A stretch of 5,238 nt of DNA from Actinomycetes bacterium (GTDB lineage: Bacteria; Actinomycetota; Acidimicrobiia; Acidimicrobiales; Palsa-688): positions 1 to 5,238 of the forward strand of contig JAJZYO010000174.1 in assembly GCA_021798075.1 (NCBI GenBank). Direction: 5' to 3'. The notes beneath the pieces are model-generated. The model was given only the letters and a program-made list of their open reading frames with translations, was not told the origin of the DNA and did not search any database. Below are positions 4,439-5,238 of this stretch, piece by piece. Each line of letters begins with the position of its first letter. The first letter of the stretch is position 1. The position numbers and the translations under genes are program-made.

Positions 4439-5238
4439 ATGAGGGTACTCGTGGCTCTTTGCCCTTACTGGCCCGTCATCGTGGCAGGACGGCCCCCTGC
4501 GGCTCTCGTTGCATTGGTGGGCGCCAAAGGCGTTTTAGCCGTATCCCCGGCAGCGCGCGCAGCCGGCGTGCGAGTAGGGATGCGCCGGCGAGAGGCCCAG
4601 AGCTGTTGCCCCGGGCTTGAGGTATTGGCACGCGACCTGGCCAGTGAGGCCCGTTGGTGGGAGCCGGCAGTGGCGGCCGTCGAGGAGTTTGCCCCCGGAG
4701 TAGAAGTGCTCCAGCCCGGCCAACTAGCGCTCGGTGCCAAGGGGCCGTCACGCTATTTCGGGGGGGATATGGCGTTGGCGGCCAAGGTGGCTTCCGCCGT
4801 CGAGGCGGCAGTTGAGGTGGCAGGGGAAAGGCAAAGCTCAGCCGTTGGGCCCGGATTGATTACTCCTACGGTGAGCAAACCATGCCCAACGCCTCGGGCA
4901 AGACGGCTGGGGTGGACTGGATACTGCCAAGTGGGAGTGGCGGAGGGGCTGTTTGCTGCCGGCTTGGCGGCAACCATGGCGGTTCCCGGTGATCCGCTGG
5001 TAGTACCTAGCGGTGCGAGCGCCGCGTTCCTGGCGCCGCTCTCGCTCAGGGTCCTCGCCTCGCCAGACCTCGCAGCACTTGTGGGTGATACAGGCGCCGG
5101 CGCTGGTCGCGCTGCCCATACTCCTGGCGTCGGAGCCGGCCGGCCCGCCGGTACTCGCGAGGGACCCGCCGGCAGCCGTGCCGCCGGCAGCCGTGGCGCC
5201 GGCAGCCGTGCCGCCGGCAGCCGTGGCGCCGGCAGCCG
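4439..5238 (+). CDS. imuB: ImuB, inactive Y-family polymerase homologue, cut by the right edge
   Basis: An open frame of 266 codons runs off the window. ATG 4439 is chosen because family members begin MRVLV..CP.WPV; GGTGGTGG (4423-4430) lies eight bases ahead, with AGAAGG just before it. ImuB is the non-catalytic Y-family subunit that links DnaE2/ImuC and ImuA' to the beta clamp during SOS mutagenesis. Family blocks are MRVLVALCPYWPV (1-13), VLAVSPAARAAGVRVGMRRR (32-51), EPAVAAVEEFAPGVEVLQPG (75-94), ARK-type loop replaced by KGPSRYFGGD (101-110), QVGVAEGLFAAGLAA (164-178) and VVPSGASAAFLAPLSL (188-203). The two acidic polymerase motifs are lost: CPYWPV has no Asp and LQPGQLAL replaces SIDE. 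Unusual inserts are seen at about 129-161 and from about 216 to the edge, the latter ending in a repeat array. The thumb, little finger and clamp-binding region lie outside the window. Confidence 0.9.
   Translation, partial: MRVLVALCPYWPVIVAGRPPAALVALVGAKGVLAVSPAARAAGVRVGMRRREAQSCCPGLEVLARDLASEARWWEPAVAAVEEFAPGVEVLQPGQLALGAKGPSRYFGGDMALAAKVASAVEAAVEVAGERQSSAVGPGLITPTVSKPCPTPRARRLGWTGYCQVGVAEGLFAAGLAATMAVPGDPLVVPSGASAAFLAPLSLRVLASPDLAALVGDTGAGAGRAAHTPGVGAGRPAGTREGPAGSRAAGSRGAGSRAAGSRGAGS
5168..5238. repeat. 15-bp tandem array in imuB, continuing past the edge
   Basis: Units start at 5168, 5183, 5198 and 5213 with an 11-base partial copy at 5228. They alternate between GCCGGCAGCCGTGCC and GCCGGCAGCCGTGGC, so the true duplicated period is 30 bp. 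In the imuB frame they read AGSRA and AGSRG in alternation (residues 244-266). The full array length is unknown because it crosses the window end. Confidence 0.95.

Noticed and set aside
4069..4620. Plus-strand 183-codon frame bridging imuA' and imuB
   Set aside because: Out of frame with both conserved genes and shows no family blocks.
4465..5119. Several minus-strand frames opposite imuB
   Set aside because: Shadows of imuB, whose own frame is open from 4439 to the edge and matches family blocks.

Overview
The window is GC-rich DNA (the third codon positions of the genes are mostly G or C) from a chromosome that looks actinobacterial. The main reasons are the adjacent ImuA'-type and ImuB-type genes, an actinobacterial/Bacillus-type LexA box (CGAAC-N4-GTTCG) in front of them, and a likely leaderless start. 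A more precise lineage cannot be read from the sequence.

Layout: (1) 1-292 is an open frame entering from the left edge that I do not recognise. (2) 400-1146 (+) encodes a UPF0309-family SIS-domain protein, probably a phosphosugar-binding or isomerase-like enzyme. (3) A convergent spacer of 85 bp follows. (4) 2146-1232 (-) encodes a BadF/NAGK-type amino-sugar kinase (MurK/NagK-like). Just upstream of it on the same strand, 3154-2156 (-) encodes MurQ, N-acetylmuramic acid 6-phosphate etherase. (5) A divergent control region of about 310 bp (3155-3467) holds a candidate 41-codon small ORF leading into murQ and an SOS promoter facing right. (6) 3468-4412 (+) encodes an ImuA'-like RecA-fold protein, and 4439-5238+ (+) encodes ImuB, cut by the window edge.

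Two biological modules therefore sit back to back. The left module is cell-wall amino-sugar salvage: the kinase makes MurNAc-6-phosphate (and/or GlcNAc-6-phosphate), MurQ removes the lactyl ether, and the SIS protein may handle a related sugar phosphate. The right module is the inducible mutagenic translesion cassette, in which ImuA' and the catalytically inactive polymerase homologue ImuB serve the DnaE2/ImuC polymerase. DnaE2 is not in this window.

The most unusual feature is a set of four short GC-rich in-frame tandem arrays with 15- or 18-bp units in three of the conserved genes: the C-terminus of MurQ, the P-loop position and the C-terminus of ImuA', and the point in ImuB just before the expected thumb domain. 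The units differ in sequence, but share a GCCGGC/GCCAGC core and always keep the reading frame. This points to an active process that seeds or expands coding minisatellites in this genome.
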